DNA of 64,000 nt from a bacterium (lineage in GTDB: Bacteria > Cyanobacteriota > Vampirovibrionia > Gastranaerophilales > Gastranaerophilaceae), in NCBI GenBank assembly GCA_017396025.1, contig JAFQNF010000001.1, forward strand, positions 48,896 to 112,895. The letters run 5' to 3'. The stretch's first letter is position 1. The number at the start of each line of letters is the position of its first letter. The notes under the pieces were generated by a model, which was not told where the DNA came from, did not search any database, and saw only the letters and a list, made by a program, of their open reading frames with translations. The position numbers and the translations under genes were made by a program. Positions 1 through 9,028 of this stretch are shown piece after piece.

Positions 1-697
1 TATTCCAGTTTTGAAGTATTTGTTGTGCTCTATGTGCACCATATGAAGTGTCTAAAATGATTTCGTCAACTTCTTCACTACAAGCTTCTCTCATAACTCT
101 ATATAGTAAATCTTGATCTCTATATAGCAAGCTTGGAGCTGGTCTTGTTTCGGCAGCTGTTACAATTGTATTCCATTTTTCTAATAAAATTTCTAAGTCT
201 TCTTGAATATCTGCGTCAGATTGGCCTTCAGCTTCTGTTCTAACAATTACACCCAAACCAACAGGTTTTAAAAGGCTGATAATTGATTTTAGTCTTGCTC
301 TTTCTTTATTTGAAACGATTTTTCTTGATACATTAATACCTGTTTCGTGTGGCATTAATACTAAGAAACGACCAGGAAGGCTTAAAAGAGTTGAAACTCT
401 TGGACCCTTGTGCCCAACAGGTTCTTTTACAACTTGTACAATAATTTTTTGTTTTGGTGAAAGTTTTTCTCTTAGTGTTCCTTTTCCGATTGCATCATTA
501 GCGTGTAAGAAACCCATCTTGTCATAGCCTACATTTACGAATGCTGCATCAATACTTGGTAATATGTTATCTACTGTTGCAAGATATACATCGTTTAGGA
601 GCATATCTCCTCTTTGCACAAAGAATTCGCAAATTTTGCCATCTTCAATTACGGCTGCGATATTGTCTCTTTCTGCTACAACTATTGCTTTTGACAT
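1..697 (-). CDS. rng: Ribonuclease E/G, N-terminal part (runs off the left edge)
   Basis: The frame is open from ATG at 697 to the window edge, about 232 codons, so the C-terminus is missing. RNase E/G is a single-strand endoribonuclease for rRNA and mRNA processing. Visible marks are the start MSKAIVVAERDNIAAV, the S1-like segment with GDMLLNDVYLATVDNILPS and AAFVNVG, then KEPVGHKGPRVS and LSLPGRF, which are typical of the family. AAGGAT lies just upstream of the ATG as ribosome binding site. The gene follows a radical SAM/DUF2344 gene by 27 bp, a neighbourhood known in many bacteria. Whether it is E-type or G-type cannot be decided without the C-terminus. Confidence 0.92.
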   Translation of the reverse strand, partial: MSKAIVVAERDNIAAVIEDGKICEFFVQRGDMLLNDVYLATVDNILPSIDAAFVNVGYDKMGFLHANDAIGKGTLREKLSPKQKIIVQVVKEPVGHKGPRVSTLLSLPGRFLVLMPHETGINVSRKIVSNKERARLKSIISLLKPVGLGVIVRTEAEGQSDADIQEDLEILLEKWNTIVTAAETRPAPSLLYRDQDLLYRVMREACSEEVDEIILDTSYGAHRAQQILQNWN

Positions 698-724
698 AAC
701 TTATCCTTTTCTAATTTTAAATCT

Positions 725-3208
725 TTAAAGCTTGTTCATATCTTTGTCATAAAATTCTGTTCTGATAATCCTGAAAACAACATCATTATTAAATAATTTA
801 ATAATATCATCAGGTTTTACAGATGGAATTTCATCTGATTGTCCGACTTTTAAAATCATTTTGATTTTACAGCCTTCAATGTCAACAGATTTTATTGACG
901 GTCTTATATTTACAAGTTTTTTTACACCTTTTTTATTTATCTTCTCTATAAATATTTCATTATTTGAAGATATCTTATCTTTAATATACACTAAATCTTC
1001 ATTTTTTAAAATACCCTCTTTAAATGGTTCAAAAGAAAACATTGCCCATTGTGCAAGAATATCTATAGCAGGGTCTTGTCTTGTTATTTTTTTTGCTTCT
1101 ATTACTTTTATATCACTTGGTAATACATTATTTAATCTAATAATAAGATCTTCGCATTCAATATTGTCGCAAAGTTCTATGTCGATAAGTTCACCTTTAC
1201 TTTCAACAAAGATTGGAAGCGCAATACCTAGTGAAAATCTTGGTGTTGGATTAAATCCTTGTGAAAAATATAAATTTAATCCAGAGCGGAAAAGCATTTT
1301 TATTATTGTGTTTTGCCAATCTAGATGTGAAATGTTTCTCATTTCATTTTCTTTTGTTATTTTTAATCTGTACTTGTAAAAAGGTATTTCTTTTTTTTGT
1401 TCTTCTTCTTTGTCTATTAATGAATATTCGTATTTTTTATCAATAACTTTGTGTGTTTTTAAATTCTTACATACACCGCATTGAACACAGTTAAATTCAC
1501 AAGGTGTTATATTCTTATATGACATTGCATTGTTGTATTGTTCTTTTAACCAAGATTTATCTATTCCTATATCAATAGCATCCCAAGGTAGAACTTCATC
1601 TAAATCATATTCTCTTTGAGCTTCTTTATCAATGTCAATTCCACATTCAAGCGCAGTATCTTCCCATAATTGTTTATCAATGTTTTCATCCCAAGTTGTT
1701 AAATATTGACCTTTTTTGTGTAGGGCAAGTAAAAAGTTGTTAAATCGCTCATCTGCTCTTGTCATTGCAGATTCAACTTTTGATGTAAAACTACTGTGAT
1801 AATTGATTTTAATTCCTTTTAATGGTTTTACTTTTTCTAAAAGGTATTTAATTCTGTTATGAACTTCTTCTTGAGCTACTTGTGCGCACCATTGAAATGG
1901 TGTAAACGGTTTTGGAACAAAGATTGAAACTGTGCAAGTTAAATTAAGGGCATCTCTTAATTCTAGTTCTTTCCTTAATAATTTTGCTTGATATTTTACT
2001 TTGCTGAATAGTTCAACCATTTCATCAATGTCTTCGTATGTTTCTGTTGGAAGTCCAATCATAAAATATAATTTTACGTTGCTTGCTCCATTTTTATAGC
2101 AATTTAAAATGGTTTCAATTATTTGTTCTTCTGTTAGATTCTTATTTATTACATTCCTTAAACGCTGGCTGCCAGCTTCAGGAGCAAGTGTAACTGTTGT
2201 TGAGCGAACTCCTCTAACCAGTTTTGCTAATTTTTGGCTATATCTATCTATTCTTTGGCTTGGAAGAGAAACAGAAACTTTTTTCTTGTTCATTTCCTCT
2301 GAAAGTTCCTCAATAACACTTTCTATATTTGTATAGTCGTTTGAAGATAAAGAAAGAAGAGAATATTCATCATAACCAGTTTTGCAAATTGAATCTTTCA
2401 CCATAGAAATAACATCTTGAGCGTGTCTTTCTCTTATTGGTAGGTTAACATGTCCAGCTTGGCAAAAACGGCACATTCTTCCGCAACCACGTCTTATTTC
2501 AATTATTGTTCTATCGTGAACACTTGATGAATAAGGTATTGGACTTTGGGGTGCTTTATTGCTTTTGGAAATATCATAAACTCTTTTTTTTGTTTTGTTT
2601 TGTAATTCTGGGCAATAGATTCCCTCTATATTTGCAAGTTCTTTTATTATTTCATTTCTTGTTTTATTTTCATCTTTTAGTTTTTGGTAATTTTCAAGAA
2701 CTTCAATAATCAGTTCTTCCCCATCTCCTATCATAAATAAGTCAATAAAGTCTTCCAGTGGTTTTGGATTAAATGCCCCAGGACCTCCAGCCATAATTAT
2801 TGGTGAATTTTCATCTCTTTCTTTGCGTAATACAGGGATGTGTGATAATTTTAGCATTTCTAAAATTGTTGGATACGCTAGTTCATATTGAAGAGAAAAT
2901 CCAATAATATCAAAATTTGTTGCTTCTTTTTTACTTTCTAAGCCATATAGTGGAATGTTCTTTTCTAGCAATATATTTCTATAGTCAAAATCTGGAGCAT
3001 AGATTCTGTCTGCAAGAAAGCGTTCATCAGAATTTACTATATCGTATAATATTTTTTGACCTAAGTTGCTTATTGCAATTTCATATTTATCTGGAAAAGC
3101 AAGTGCTAATTTCACATTAGCTTTGTCAAAATCTTTATTGTAACTTAAATATTCTTTTCCTATATATTGATATGGTTTTTTTACGTTAAATAAATTACAT
3201 TGAATCAT
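725..3208 (-). CDS. B12-binding-like radical SAM protein fused to DUF2344 (TIGR03960/TIGR03936 type)
   Basis: An 827-residue two-part protein. Residues about 1-190 resemble the cobalamin-binding fold seen ahead of many radical SAM enzymes. The radical SAM core carries the cluster motif CGRMCRFC (C242, C246, C249). A second cysteine group, CEFNCVQCGVC, lies near residue 580, and the last 210 residues are the DUF2344 domain. In other bacteria this family sits beside RNase E/G and ribosomal protein L21 genes; the reaction is unknown, with RNA or ribosome modification a common guess. It starts directly after the stop of the preceding 111-residue gene, so the two are probably translationally coupled. 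Confidence 0.9.
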   Translation of the reverse strand: MIQCNLFNVKKPYQYIGKEYLSYNKDFDKANVKLALAFPDKYEIAISNLGQKILYDIVNSDERFLADRIYAPDFDYRNILLEKNIPLYGLESKKEATNFDIIGFSLQYELAYPTILEMLKLSHIPVLRKERDENSPIIMAGGPGAFNPKPLEDFIDLFMIGDGEELIIEVLENYQKLKDENKTRNEIIKELANIEGIYCPELQNKTKKRVYDISKSNKAPQSPIPYSSSVHDRTIIEIRRGCGRMCRFCQAGHVNLPIRERHAQDVISMVKDSICKTGYDEYSLLSLSSNDYTNIESVIEELSEEMNKKKVSVSLPSQRIDRYSQKLAKLVRGVRSTTVTLAPEAGSQRLRNVINKNLTEEQIIETILNCYKNGASNVKLYFMIGLPTETYEDIDEMVELFSKVKYQAKLLRKELELRDALNLTCTVSIFVPKPFTPFQWCAQVAQEEVHNRIKYLLEKVKPLKGIKINYHSSFTSKVESAMTRADERFNNFLLALHKKGQYLTTWDENIDKQLWEDTALECGIDIDKEAQREYDLDEVLPWDAIDIGIDKSWLKEQYNNAMSYKNITPCEFNCVQCGVCKNLKTHKVIDKKYEYSLIDKEEEQKKEIPFYKYRLKITKENEMRNISHLDWQNTIIKMLFRSGLNLYFSQGFNPTPRFSLGIALPIFVESKGELIDIELCDNIECEDLIIRLNNVLPSDIKVIEAKKITRQDPAIDILAQWAMFSFEPFKEGILKNEDLVYIKDKISSNNEIFIEKINKKGVKKLVNIRPSIKSVDIEGCKIKMILKVGQSDEIPSVKPDDIIKLFNNDVVFRIIRTEFYDKDMNKL

Positions 3209-3544
3209 TTATGCTAAATCTTCCGGAACATGTCTTTTAATATCGATGATTTTTCCGTTTGATTCTGTTATTCTAAATTCATTTAAAAAATTCAACAAAG
3301 CATCGTATGGAACTTTATATTTATATAAAGCAGCACAAATGCCATTATTTTTTACAACAGTAACTATATAGAAGCTTCTTTTTGCATACTCAACCAAAGA
3401 ATCTTCTTTAAAAGAATTTCCATTGTCGTCTTTTGTTAATTTTACGTATTGAAATTCTTTTACAAAACTTTTTTGCTGATTTCCATCTGCTATGTTTGAT
3501 TTTTTAGCAAAATCAATAACTTTATCATTTGTATCATCACACAT
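3209..3544 (-). CDS. Hypothetical 111-residue protein, first gene of the rSAM-RNase E/G operon
   Basis: I do not recognise this family. The protein is soluble and charged, without signal peptide or membrane segment; its middle (YIVTVVKNNGICAALYKYKV) looks like beta strands and the C-terminus ends in KRHVPEDLA. Its TAA directly abuts the ATG of the radical SAM gene, so it very likely belongs to the same transcript. A TATAAT occurs one base before the ATG and no clear Shine-Dalgarno is visible, so the true start could differ; no other methionine lies nearby in frame. Confidence 0.65.
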   Translation of the reverse strand: MCDDTNDKVIDFAKKSNIADGNQQKSFVKEFQYVKLTKDDNGNSFKEDSLVEYAKRSFYIVTVVKNNGICAALYKYKVPYDALLNFLNEFRITESNGKIIDIKRHVPEDLA

Positions 3545-3604
3545 AATTATATTGAAACTAAATTTAAAAAAAAGGGCAACTAGTTAACATTTTTGTAAAT
3601 AAAA

Positions 3605-3626
3605 AAGCCCGATTCTTTTCGGGCTT
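3605..3626 (-). terminator. Rho-independent terminator of the lysA-prohibitin operon
   Basis: Perfect 8-bp stem (AAGCCCGA 3605-3612 with TCGGGCTT 3619-3626) and a 6-nt loop. On the minus strand it is followed by a T-rich run (TTTTTTATTT). It lies 7 bp after the stop codon of the prohibitin-like gene and separates that operon from the next minus-strand gene. Confidence 0.9.
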
Positions 3627-3632
3627 CTCTTT

Positions 3633-4439
3633 TTATCTTCTTGATGAATTATTTGCACTTATATTTATAAATGGAATGCTATTTCCCATCATATATTGTG
3701 GCATTTTTCCATCCCATTTTTGTACTGCTTCATATTCTACAAGTGATTTATTTTGACTCAATGCTTGCGCTCTTATTGCCATTGATTTTGCTTCCGCTTG
3801 AGCCGCAATAACTTTTTGTTTTGCTTCTTCTTCAACTTGAACAGTTTTATTTTTCGCTTTTAAAGCTTCTTGTTCTGCTGTAACTTTACTTTCAATTGCT
3901 CTTTCAAATACGTCAGAGTAATTGATTTCTACCAATTGAAAGTCTGTAATATTTAAATAATTGTCACTTAAATGACCTTGTAGTTTAAATAAAATATCGC
4001 TAGTTGCTTTTTCTCTGTTTGCAATTAAATCTTGTGCATTCCATTTCCCAATAATATCTTTTATTGTGCCTTCAACAACTGGCATTAAAATTGTATTTTT
4101 ATAATCAATACCAACTTCTTGGAATAGCTTATTTACACTATCTGGTTGTACGTTGAAGTTAACAACGTATGTGATTTTTGCTTGTTGAATATCTTTTGTA
4201 TAAACAGCAGTATTTAATGTCATTTTTTGTGTTTTGACATTCATAGTTTTAAATTTTTGTACGAATGGAAAAATGAAATGTAAACCTTCTCCATATGATT
4301 CTGGTTCAACTTCACCTAATTTGATTTTAATTCCTCTTTCCCCAGGACCAACCATTACAAATGGATTGCAAAGAATTAAGAAAAAAACTAATAAAAATAC
4401 TGATGCTATTGCAAAGCCTAACTTGTTATTACTATTCAT
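3633..4439 (-). CDS. Prohibitin-family (SPFH/band 7) membrane protein
   Basis: 268 residues with one N-terminal membrane segment (about residues 8-27), followed at once by the SPFH start VGPGERGIKIKLGEV. The SPFH domain runs to about residue 185. A coiled-coil, Ala/Glu/Lys-rich stretch follows (TAEQEALKAKNKTVQVEEEA), as in HflC and prohibitins. Such proteins form large membrane-bound rings that organise the membrane and often control FtsH-type proteases. It is the last gene of the operon and a strong terminator follows. The spacer to the preceding small membrane protein is 8 bp and contains GGAGG-like bases. Confidence 0.88.
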   Translation of the reverse strand: MNSNNKLGFAIASVFLLVFFLILCNPFVMVGPGERGIKIKLGEVEPESYGEGLHFIFPFVQKFKTMNVKTQKMTLNTAVYTKDIQQAKITYVVNFNVQPDSVNKLFQEVGIDYKNTILMPVVEGTIKDIIGKWNAQDLIANREKATSDILFKLQGHLSDNYLNITDFQLVEINYSDVFERAIESKVTAEQEALKAKNKTVQVEEEAKQKVIAAQAEAKSMAIRAQALSQNKSLVEYEAVQKWDGKMPQYMMGNSIPFINISANNSSRR

Positions 4440-4447
4440 TTATCCTC

Positions 4448-4639
4448 CTATTTCAATCCTATTAAAGCAACTGCTGTGTATACTGCAGCTATAACTAATA
4501 CGAAAATTGCTGCACCAATTATCATTTGTTTCCCGTATTTTTTGTATAAATTTTCTCCTTTTAAATAACCTAGAGAAATAATACATAAGTTTACTAAGAT
4601 AACAAAGGATAAAAGTAATAATAGAACTCTTATAACCAT
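4448..4639 (-). CDS. Small two-helix membrane protein
   Basis: 63 residues with two predicted membrane helices (about 3-23 and 39-60) joined by a short basic loop (KGENLYKKYGKQ). No family recognised. It lies 2 bp after the gcvPB stop and 8 bp before the prohibitin-like gene, in the same direction, which supports it as a real member of the operon. A job as partner of the SPFH protein is only a guess from position. GAAAGAAG before the ATG could serve as a weak ribosome binding site. Confidence 0.7.
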   Translation of the reverse strand: MVIRVLLLLLSFVILVNLCIISLGYLKGENLYKKYGKQMIIGAAIFVLVIAAVYTAVALIGLK

Positions 4640-4641
4640 AT

Positions 4642-6078
4642 TTATACTTCTTTCTTATATGCTAAGTCGGGTTTTCTTGCTGCTAGTGTTTCATCAACTT
4701 TTCTAACAGGCGTATTTAATGGGTGTTTTAAAACCTCTTCCGGATTTGATTTTATTTCTTCTGCTATTTCAATCATAGTATTTATAAAATCATCAAGTCT
4801 TTCTTTAGTCTCAGATTCTGTTGGTTCTATCATAATAGCTTCGTGTACAATTAAGGGGAAATAAACTGTTGGTGGGTGGAAATTTCCATCCATTAATCGT
4901 TTTGCTATTCCTAGCGTATTTACACCTTGCTCTTTTTGCCAATCACCAGATAAAACAAACTCGTGCATACATTTTCTGTCGTGAGGTAATAGATAATGTT
5001 TTTTTAATTTGTTCATCATATAGTTTGCATTCAATACTGCATTAGCACTGGCATCTTTTAGGTGTTTCCCCATTAAAAGAATATATGCATATGCTTTTAT
5101 TAACACTGAGAAATTGCCATAAAATGCTTTCATTTTTCCAATTGAATGTTTTACATTGTAATTTCTTTTGTATTTTTTACCATCAAATTCAATGATTGGA
5201 ACTGGTAAAAAGTCTTTCAGTTTTTCTACAACACCAACAGGACCAGCACCAGGACCGCCGCCGCCGTGAGGGGTAGAAAATGTTTTATGTAAGTTTAAGT
5301 GAACTATATCAAAACCCATAAGTTTAGGATTTGTATAGCCCATAATAGCATTCATATTTGCGCCATCATAATATAATAGTCCACCAGCCTCGTGTACAAG
5401 TTTAGATATTTCTAAAATGTCTTCTTCAAATAGTCCAAGGGTATTTGGATTTGTTAGCATAATTGCAGCTGTATTGTTATCTAATACTGCTTTTAATGCT
5501 TCTAAATCTACAAGTCCTTTTTCATTTGACTTGATTTCTACTATATTAAATCCGCACATTGCTGCGCTTGCAGGGTTTGTTCCGTGTGCAGAATCTGGAA
5601 TGATAACATTTTTTCTGTCTTCGCCAATAGTTTCAAAATATTTTTTTACTATCATCATTCCACATAATTCGCCGTGTGCTCCAGCTGCTGGTTGCAATGT
5701 CATTGCATCCATCCCTGTAACTTCTTTTAATGCTTCTTGCAAGTTATACATTAGTTTTAAAGAACCTTGAGCATCTTCATCATCTTGATGTGGATGTAAC
5801 ATTGCAAAACCATCAAGACAAGCAAGCATTTCGTTTACTTTTGGATTGTATTTCATCGTACATGAACCAAGAGGGTAAAAACCTTTTTCTATACAAAAGT
5901 TTTTATCAGAAAGTTCTTTGTAATGTCTCATTACTTCTAGTTCTGTTAGTTCTGGCAAAATTGTTTCTTTACTGTTGCTTAAAAACTTAGAATCAATAAA
6001 AGTTAAATCAACCATTTCATCAGTAAGCTTTACACCTTGTGTTCCTTCAACTGATTTTTCAAATATTAATTTTGTCAT
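4642..6078 (-). CDS. gcvPB: Glycine dehydrogenase (decarboxylating) subunit 2, P-protein
   Basis: 478 residues, the usual length of the separate PLP-binding P-protein subunit. The glycine cleavage system decarboxylates glycine and passes the aminomethyl group to the lipoyl H-protein. Marks are YPLGSCTMKYNPK, LQPAAGAHGE, DSAHGTNPASA and the PLP lysine in HLNLHKTFSTPHGGGGPG (K265). AGGGGAT gives a good ribosome binding site. The partner subunit gcvPA and gcvT/gcvH are not in the window, although bacteria usually place gcvPA next to gcvPB. Here it is embedded between an aldolase and membrane protein genes. Confidence 0.96.
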   Translation of the reverse strand: MTKLIFEKSVEGTQGVKLTDEMVDLTFIDSKFLSNSKETILPELTELEVMRHYKELSDKNFCIEKGFYPLGSCTMKYNPKVNEMLACLDGFAMLHPHQDDEDAQGSLKLMYNLQEALKEVTGMDAMTLQPAAGAHGELCGMMIVKKYFETIGEDRKNVIIPDSAHGTNPASAAMCGFNIVEIKSNEKGLVDLEALKAVLDNNTAAIMLTNPNTLGLFEEDILEISKLVHEAGGLLYYDGANMNAIMGYTNPKLMGFDIVHLNLHKTFSTPHGGGGPGAGPVGVVEKLKDFLPVPIIEFDGKKYKRNYNVKHSIGKMKAFYGNFSVLIKAYAYILLMGKHLKDASANAVLNANYMMNKLKKHYLLPHDRKCMHEFVLSGDWQKEQGVNTLGIAKRLMDGNFHPPTVYFPLIVHEAIMIEPTESETKERLDDFINTMIEIAEEIKSNPEEVLKHPLNTPVRKVDETLAARKPDLAYKKEV

Positions 6079-6096
6079 TACATATCCCCTGTTTGA

Positions 6097-6711
6097 TTAC
6101 ATTCCTTTTGCTTTTTCACAAGCCAATCTTGCTCTTTGTGTTATTTCTTCATATGACGCATTTTTATATAAAGCTCGACCCAAACCAACTGCCTTTACAC
6201 CAGCTTTCAAATAAGATTGTACGTCTTCAATCTTTATGCTGCCAGATGCAATTATATTTAAAAATTTCATTGGTCTTAATAGGTCTTCTATATATTCCGC
6301 ACCGCCCATTGGATTAGCAGGTGAAATTTTAATTAGTTGTGTTCTTGCTTTCCAAGCTCCATATGCTTCATTTGGCGTTGTTGCTGTCATAATTAGAGGA
6401 ACTCTGCTTGTTTGGCATAAACGAACCAAGTTCATTTGAGAAACTGGCGAAACAATAACATCAGCACCCGCATTAATTGCAATTTGTGCTTGACGTTGAG
6501 TTATAATACCACCAGCCATAATTAATGGTCTATTTTCTTGTTTTGTTATTCTTTCAAGTGCTTTTACCATATCTGGTGAATCAATAACTATTTCGATAAT
6601 ATTTATTCCACCTTTTGTAAGTGCGTTTATAACTTCTTCTGTTGCATCAGCGTATTGATTTCTTAAAACTGCAAATATTTTTTCTTCTTCTATTCTTTTT
6701 ATAGGGTTCAT
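6097..6711 (-). CDS. eda: KDPG/KHG-type aldolase (2-dehydro-3-deoxy-phosphogluconate aldolase family)
   Basis: 204 residues, the normal size of a class I KDPG/KHG aldolase. The Schiff-base lysine is in IKISPANPMGG (K128), matching FKFFPA in Eda; the catalytic glutamate fits IIEIVIDS (E40), and the phosphate-binding glycines are GVKAVGLGRAL near the end. It cleaves 2-keto-3-deoxy-6-phosphogluconate to pyruvate and glyceraldehyde 3-phosphate, or 4-hydroxy-2-oxoglutarate to pyruvate and glyoxylate. No edd or other Entner-Doudoroff gene is visible here. Position beside gcvPB (glycine/glyoxylate metabolism) leaves the hydroxyoxoglutarate role open. Its ATG overlaps the cdaA stop by one base. Confidence 0.88.
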   Translation of the reverse strand: MNPIKRIEEEKIFAVLRNQYADATEEVINALTKGGINIIEIVIDSPDMVKALERITKQENRPLIMAGGIITQRQAQIAINAGADVIVSPVSQMNLVRLCQTSRVPLIMTATTPNEAYGAWKARTQLIKISPANPMGGAEYIEDLLRPMKFLNIIASGSIKIEDVQSYLKAGVKAVGLGRALYKNASYEEITQRARLACEKAKGM

Positions 6712-7613
6712 TATTGTTTCTTTCTTAACTTAAGCAAATTAGAGAATAATACATTTTCTATTTTCTCGTTTTTGTCACTTGCTAGTATCTTTTCCAAATC
6801 ATCTTTAAATGTTGTAATATCTTCATATTTTCTTAAAATTCCATCGATAGCAATTGAAATATCACCAGTTTCTTCAGAAACTATTATGCAGGCAGAATCA
6901 GAAATTTCGCTTGCTCCAATTGCTGCTCTATGTCTTGTGCCATATCTCCAGCTTAGTTTAGGATCTTCTGTTAATGGTAAAAGTACTCCAGCTGCTAATA
7001 TTTTTTCTCCGTGTACAACCATTGCTCCATCGTGAAGGGGTGTATTTGGAAAGAAAATTGTTAAAATTAATTCTGCAGAAAGATCAGCATTAATGATTGT
7101 GCCAACTTCGTTGTAAAATGATTTATCATCAGTTTTTTGTACAACGATTAATGCGCCTCTTTTAACTCTGCTGCAGTATTTTACAGCTTCTGTAATTTCC
7201 TTTATTACATTTGTTTTTTCTTCTTTATTATTATTTTTAAAATTAAAGAAATTTGATGCTACAAATTTTGTTTGTCCAAGGTGAACCAAGAGTTTTCTTA
7301 GTTCTGGTTGGAACACAATTACCATAGAAAGCAAAATACCTGTCAATAAATATTGTGCAATTTGGCCTAAAATTTGAAATTCTAATGCAATAAGAACAGC
7401 ACTAAAAACCCAAGCCGAAATAACAAATAATAAGATTCCTCTTACCAGTTTTTCTGCTTGAGTATTTCTTATAAATTTCATATAAACATATGCAAGAATA
7501 AAAATAACAATTAAAACTTGTGCAAAATCTTTTAATGTAAAGTTTGCGGCACTTTGCATAAGTTCTGCTGTTCCCATAAAATCGCTATAAATATTTAATA
7601 ACGTATCTAACAT
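6711..7613 (-). CDS. cdaA: Diadenylate cyclase CdaA (c-di-AMP synthase)
   Basis: 300 residues: three N-terminal membrane helices (about 28-48, 57-78, 85-103), then the DisA_N catalytic domain with both signature motifs, DGA (195-197) and RHRAA (227-231). The enzyme joins two ATP into the second messenger c-di-AMP at the membrane and commonly controls potassium and cell-wall balance. It directly follows lysA (7 bp), an arrangement also known in cyanobacteria. Diaminopimelate/lysine supply and cell-wall homeostasis give a plausible functional link. The stop overlaps the aldolase start by one base. Confidence 0.96.
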   Translation of the reverse strand: MLDTLLNIYSDFMGTAELMQSAANFTLKDFAQVLIVIFILAYVYMKFIRNTQAEKLVRGILLFVISAWVFSAVLIALEFQILGQIAQYLLTGILLSMVIVFQPELRKLLVHLGQTKFVASNFFNFKNNNKEEKTNVIKEITEAVKYCSRVKRGALIVVQKTDDKSFYNEVGTIINADLSAELILTIFFPNTPLHDGAMVVHGEKILAAGVLLPLTEDPKLSWRYGTRHRAAIGASEISDSACIIVSEETGDISIAIDGILRKYEDITTFKDDLEKILASDKNEKIENVLFSNLLKLRKKQ

Positions 7614-7620
7614 TAAAGGC

Positions 7621-8946
7621 CTAATTCAATCTGTCTGGTATTACATCCGATTCACATAACTGTTCATATGTTTGTCTATTTATTATGATATCAGATTTTC
7701 CATTATTTACAAGTACAGCAGCTGCCTTTAAAACCCTGTTATAGTTGCTTGACATAGAATAACCATATGCTCCTGTATTGTAGAAACAAATTACATCGCC
7801 TTCTTCTATAATTGGAAGGGTAATGTCTTTTGCTAATATATCTCCAGATTCACAGTGTTTGCCTGCAATTGTTATTTTTTCTGTTTCTGTTTCGTTTGGT
7901 TTATTCGCAACTTCAACTGTATATTCCGCTTGATATAGGCTAGGTCTTGCATTGTCAGACATACCGCCATCTACAGCTTGGTATCTTCTTCCATCTGGAA
8001 CTTGTTTGGAACTTCCAGCTGTATAAATTGTTACACCTGCTGTTCCCACAATGCTTCTTCCTGGTTCTATAAATACGAAAGGCTCTTTTAATTCATATTT
8101 TTTTGTATTTAATTTTATTGCATCTATTATTGTTTGAGCAATTTCATAAACAGAAATAGGTTTGTCGTTTTGTGTGTATTTTATTCCTAATCCACCACCA
8201 AGGTTTACTTCAGTTAATTCAATTCCGTGAGTATCTTTTATTCTTCTCATTTCTTTGAATAGCACGCTAACTTCATCGAAGTATACTTGTTTTTCAAAAA
8301 TTTGTGAGCCAATGTGTGCGTGTAAACCAATTAATTCTAAGTTTTTATATTCTTCTTTTATTAATTCAATAGCTTCATCAATTTGTGTAAGGTCAAAGCC
8401 AAATTTTGAATCTAGATGTCCTGTTTGAATGTATTCGTGTGTATGACATTCAATTCCTGGTGTTATTCTTAATAAAATTCTTATATTTTTATTGTTAGAT
8501 TCTGCAATACTATTTAATAATGCTAACTCGAAAAAGTTATCTACAGATATTGTTCCAATGCCGTATTCAATTGCCATTGATAGTTCTTCGTATGTTTTAT
8601 TATTTCCGTTGAACATTGTTTTTGACATATCAAAACCAGCGCTATGTGCAGTATAAATTTCGCCGCCAGAACATAAATCAAGACCAAAACCTTCTTGTTC
8701 CATTATTTTGCAAATAGCTTTTGTCATAAAAGCTTTTGATGCGAACATCATTCTCATATTTTGATATTCTTTAAATGCATCTTTATAACTGTTTGTTATT
8801 GAACGTATTGTGGCTTCATCAAAAACATAAAGAGGAGTTCCGTATTCATTTGCTAAATCAACTAAGTCGCAACCGCCTATTTCTATATTCCCTTGTTCAT
8901 TTATTTTTCTAGAAATTGGTTTTATATCCTGATTTGCGGTTTTCAT
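7621..8946 (-). CDS. lysA: Diaminopimelate decarboxylase
   Basis: 441 residues, fold-type III PLP enzyme making lysine from meso-diaminopimelate. The PLP lysine is in FASKAF (K71). Other marks are GFGLDLCSGGE, HIGSQI, EVNLGGGLGIKY, FIEPGRSIVG and the C-terminal CESGD and YGYSMSSNYN. It is the first gene of its operon, with the ribosome binding site AGGAGAGAAGGAGAT upstream. A possible -10 (GATAAT) lies in the short divergent region. I looked for a lysine riboswitch and found no room or structure for one. Confidence 0.97.
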   Translation of the reverse strand: MKTANQDIKPISRKINEQGNIEIGGCDLVDLANEYGTPLYVFDEATIRSITNSYKDAFKEYQNMRMMFASKAFMTKAICKIMEQEGFGLDLCSGGEIYTAHSAGFDMSKTMFNGNNKTYEELSMAIEYGIGTISVDNFFELALLNSIAESNNKNIRILLRITPGIECHTHEYIQTGHLDSKFGFDLTQIDEAIELIKEEYKNLELIGLHAHIGSQIFEKQVYFDEVSVLFKEMRRIKDTHGIELTEVNLGGGLGIKYTQNDKPISVYEIAQTIIDAIKLNTKKYELKEPFVFIEPGRSIVGTAGVTIYTAGSSKQVPDGRRYQAVDGGMSDNARPSLYQAEYTVEVANKPNETETEKITIAGKHCESGDILAKDITLPIIEEGDVICFYNTGAYGYSMSSNYNRVLKAAAVLVNNGKSDIIINRQTYEQLCESDVIPDRLN

Positions 8947-8989
8947 GTTATCTCCTTCTCTCCTGAAAATATATTATCATAAAGATAAT

Positions 8990-9019
8990 TTGACTTGATT
9001 AATATTAAATAAGTATTAA
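8990..9019 (+). promoter_or_regulatory. Promoter of the secreted-protein gene at 9029
   Basis: TTGACT (8990-8995) and TATTAA (9014-9019) with an 18-bp spacer. The expected transcription start, around 9026, is only a few bases before the ATG, and there is no Shine-Dalgarno, so the transcript would be nearly leaderless. Confidence 0.5.
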
Positions 9020-9028
9020 TATAAAATT

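Noticed and set aside
8947..9028. Lysine riboswitch upstream of lysA
   Set aside because: The gap is only 82 bp, shared with a divergent gene, and contains no helix pattern of the L-box.
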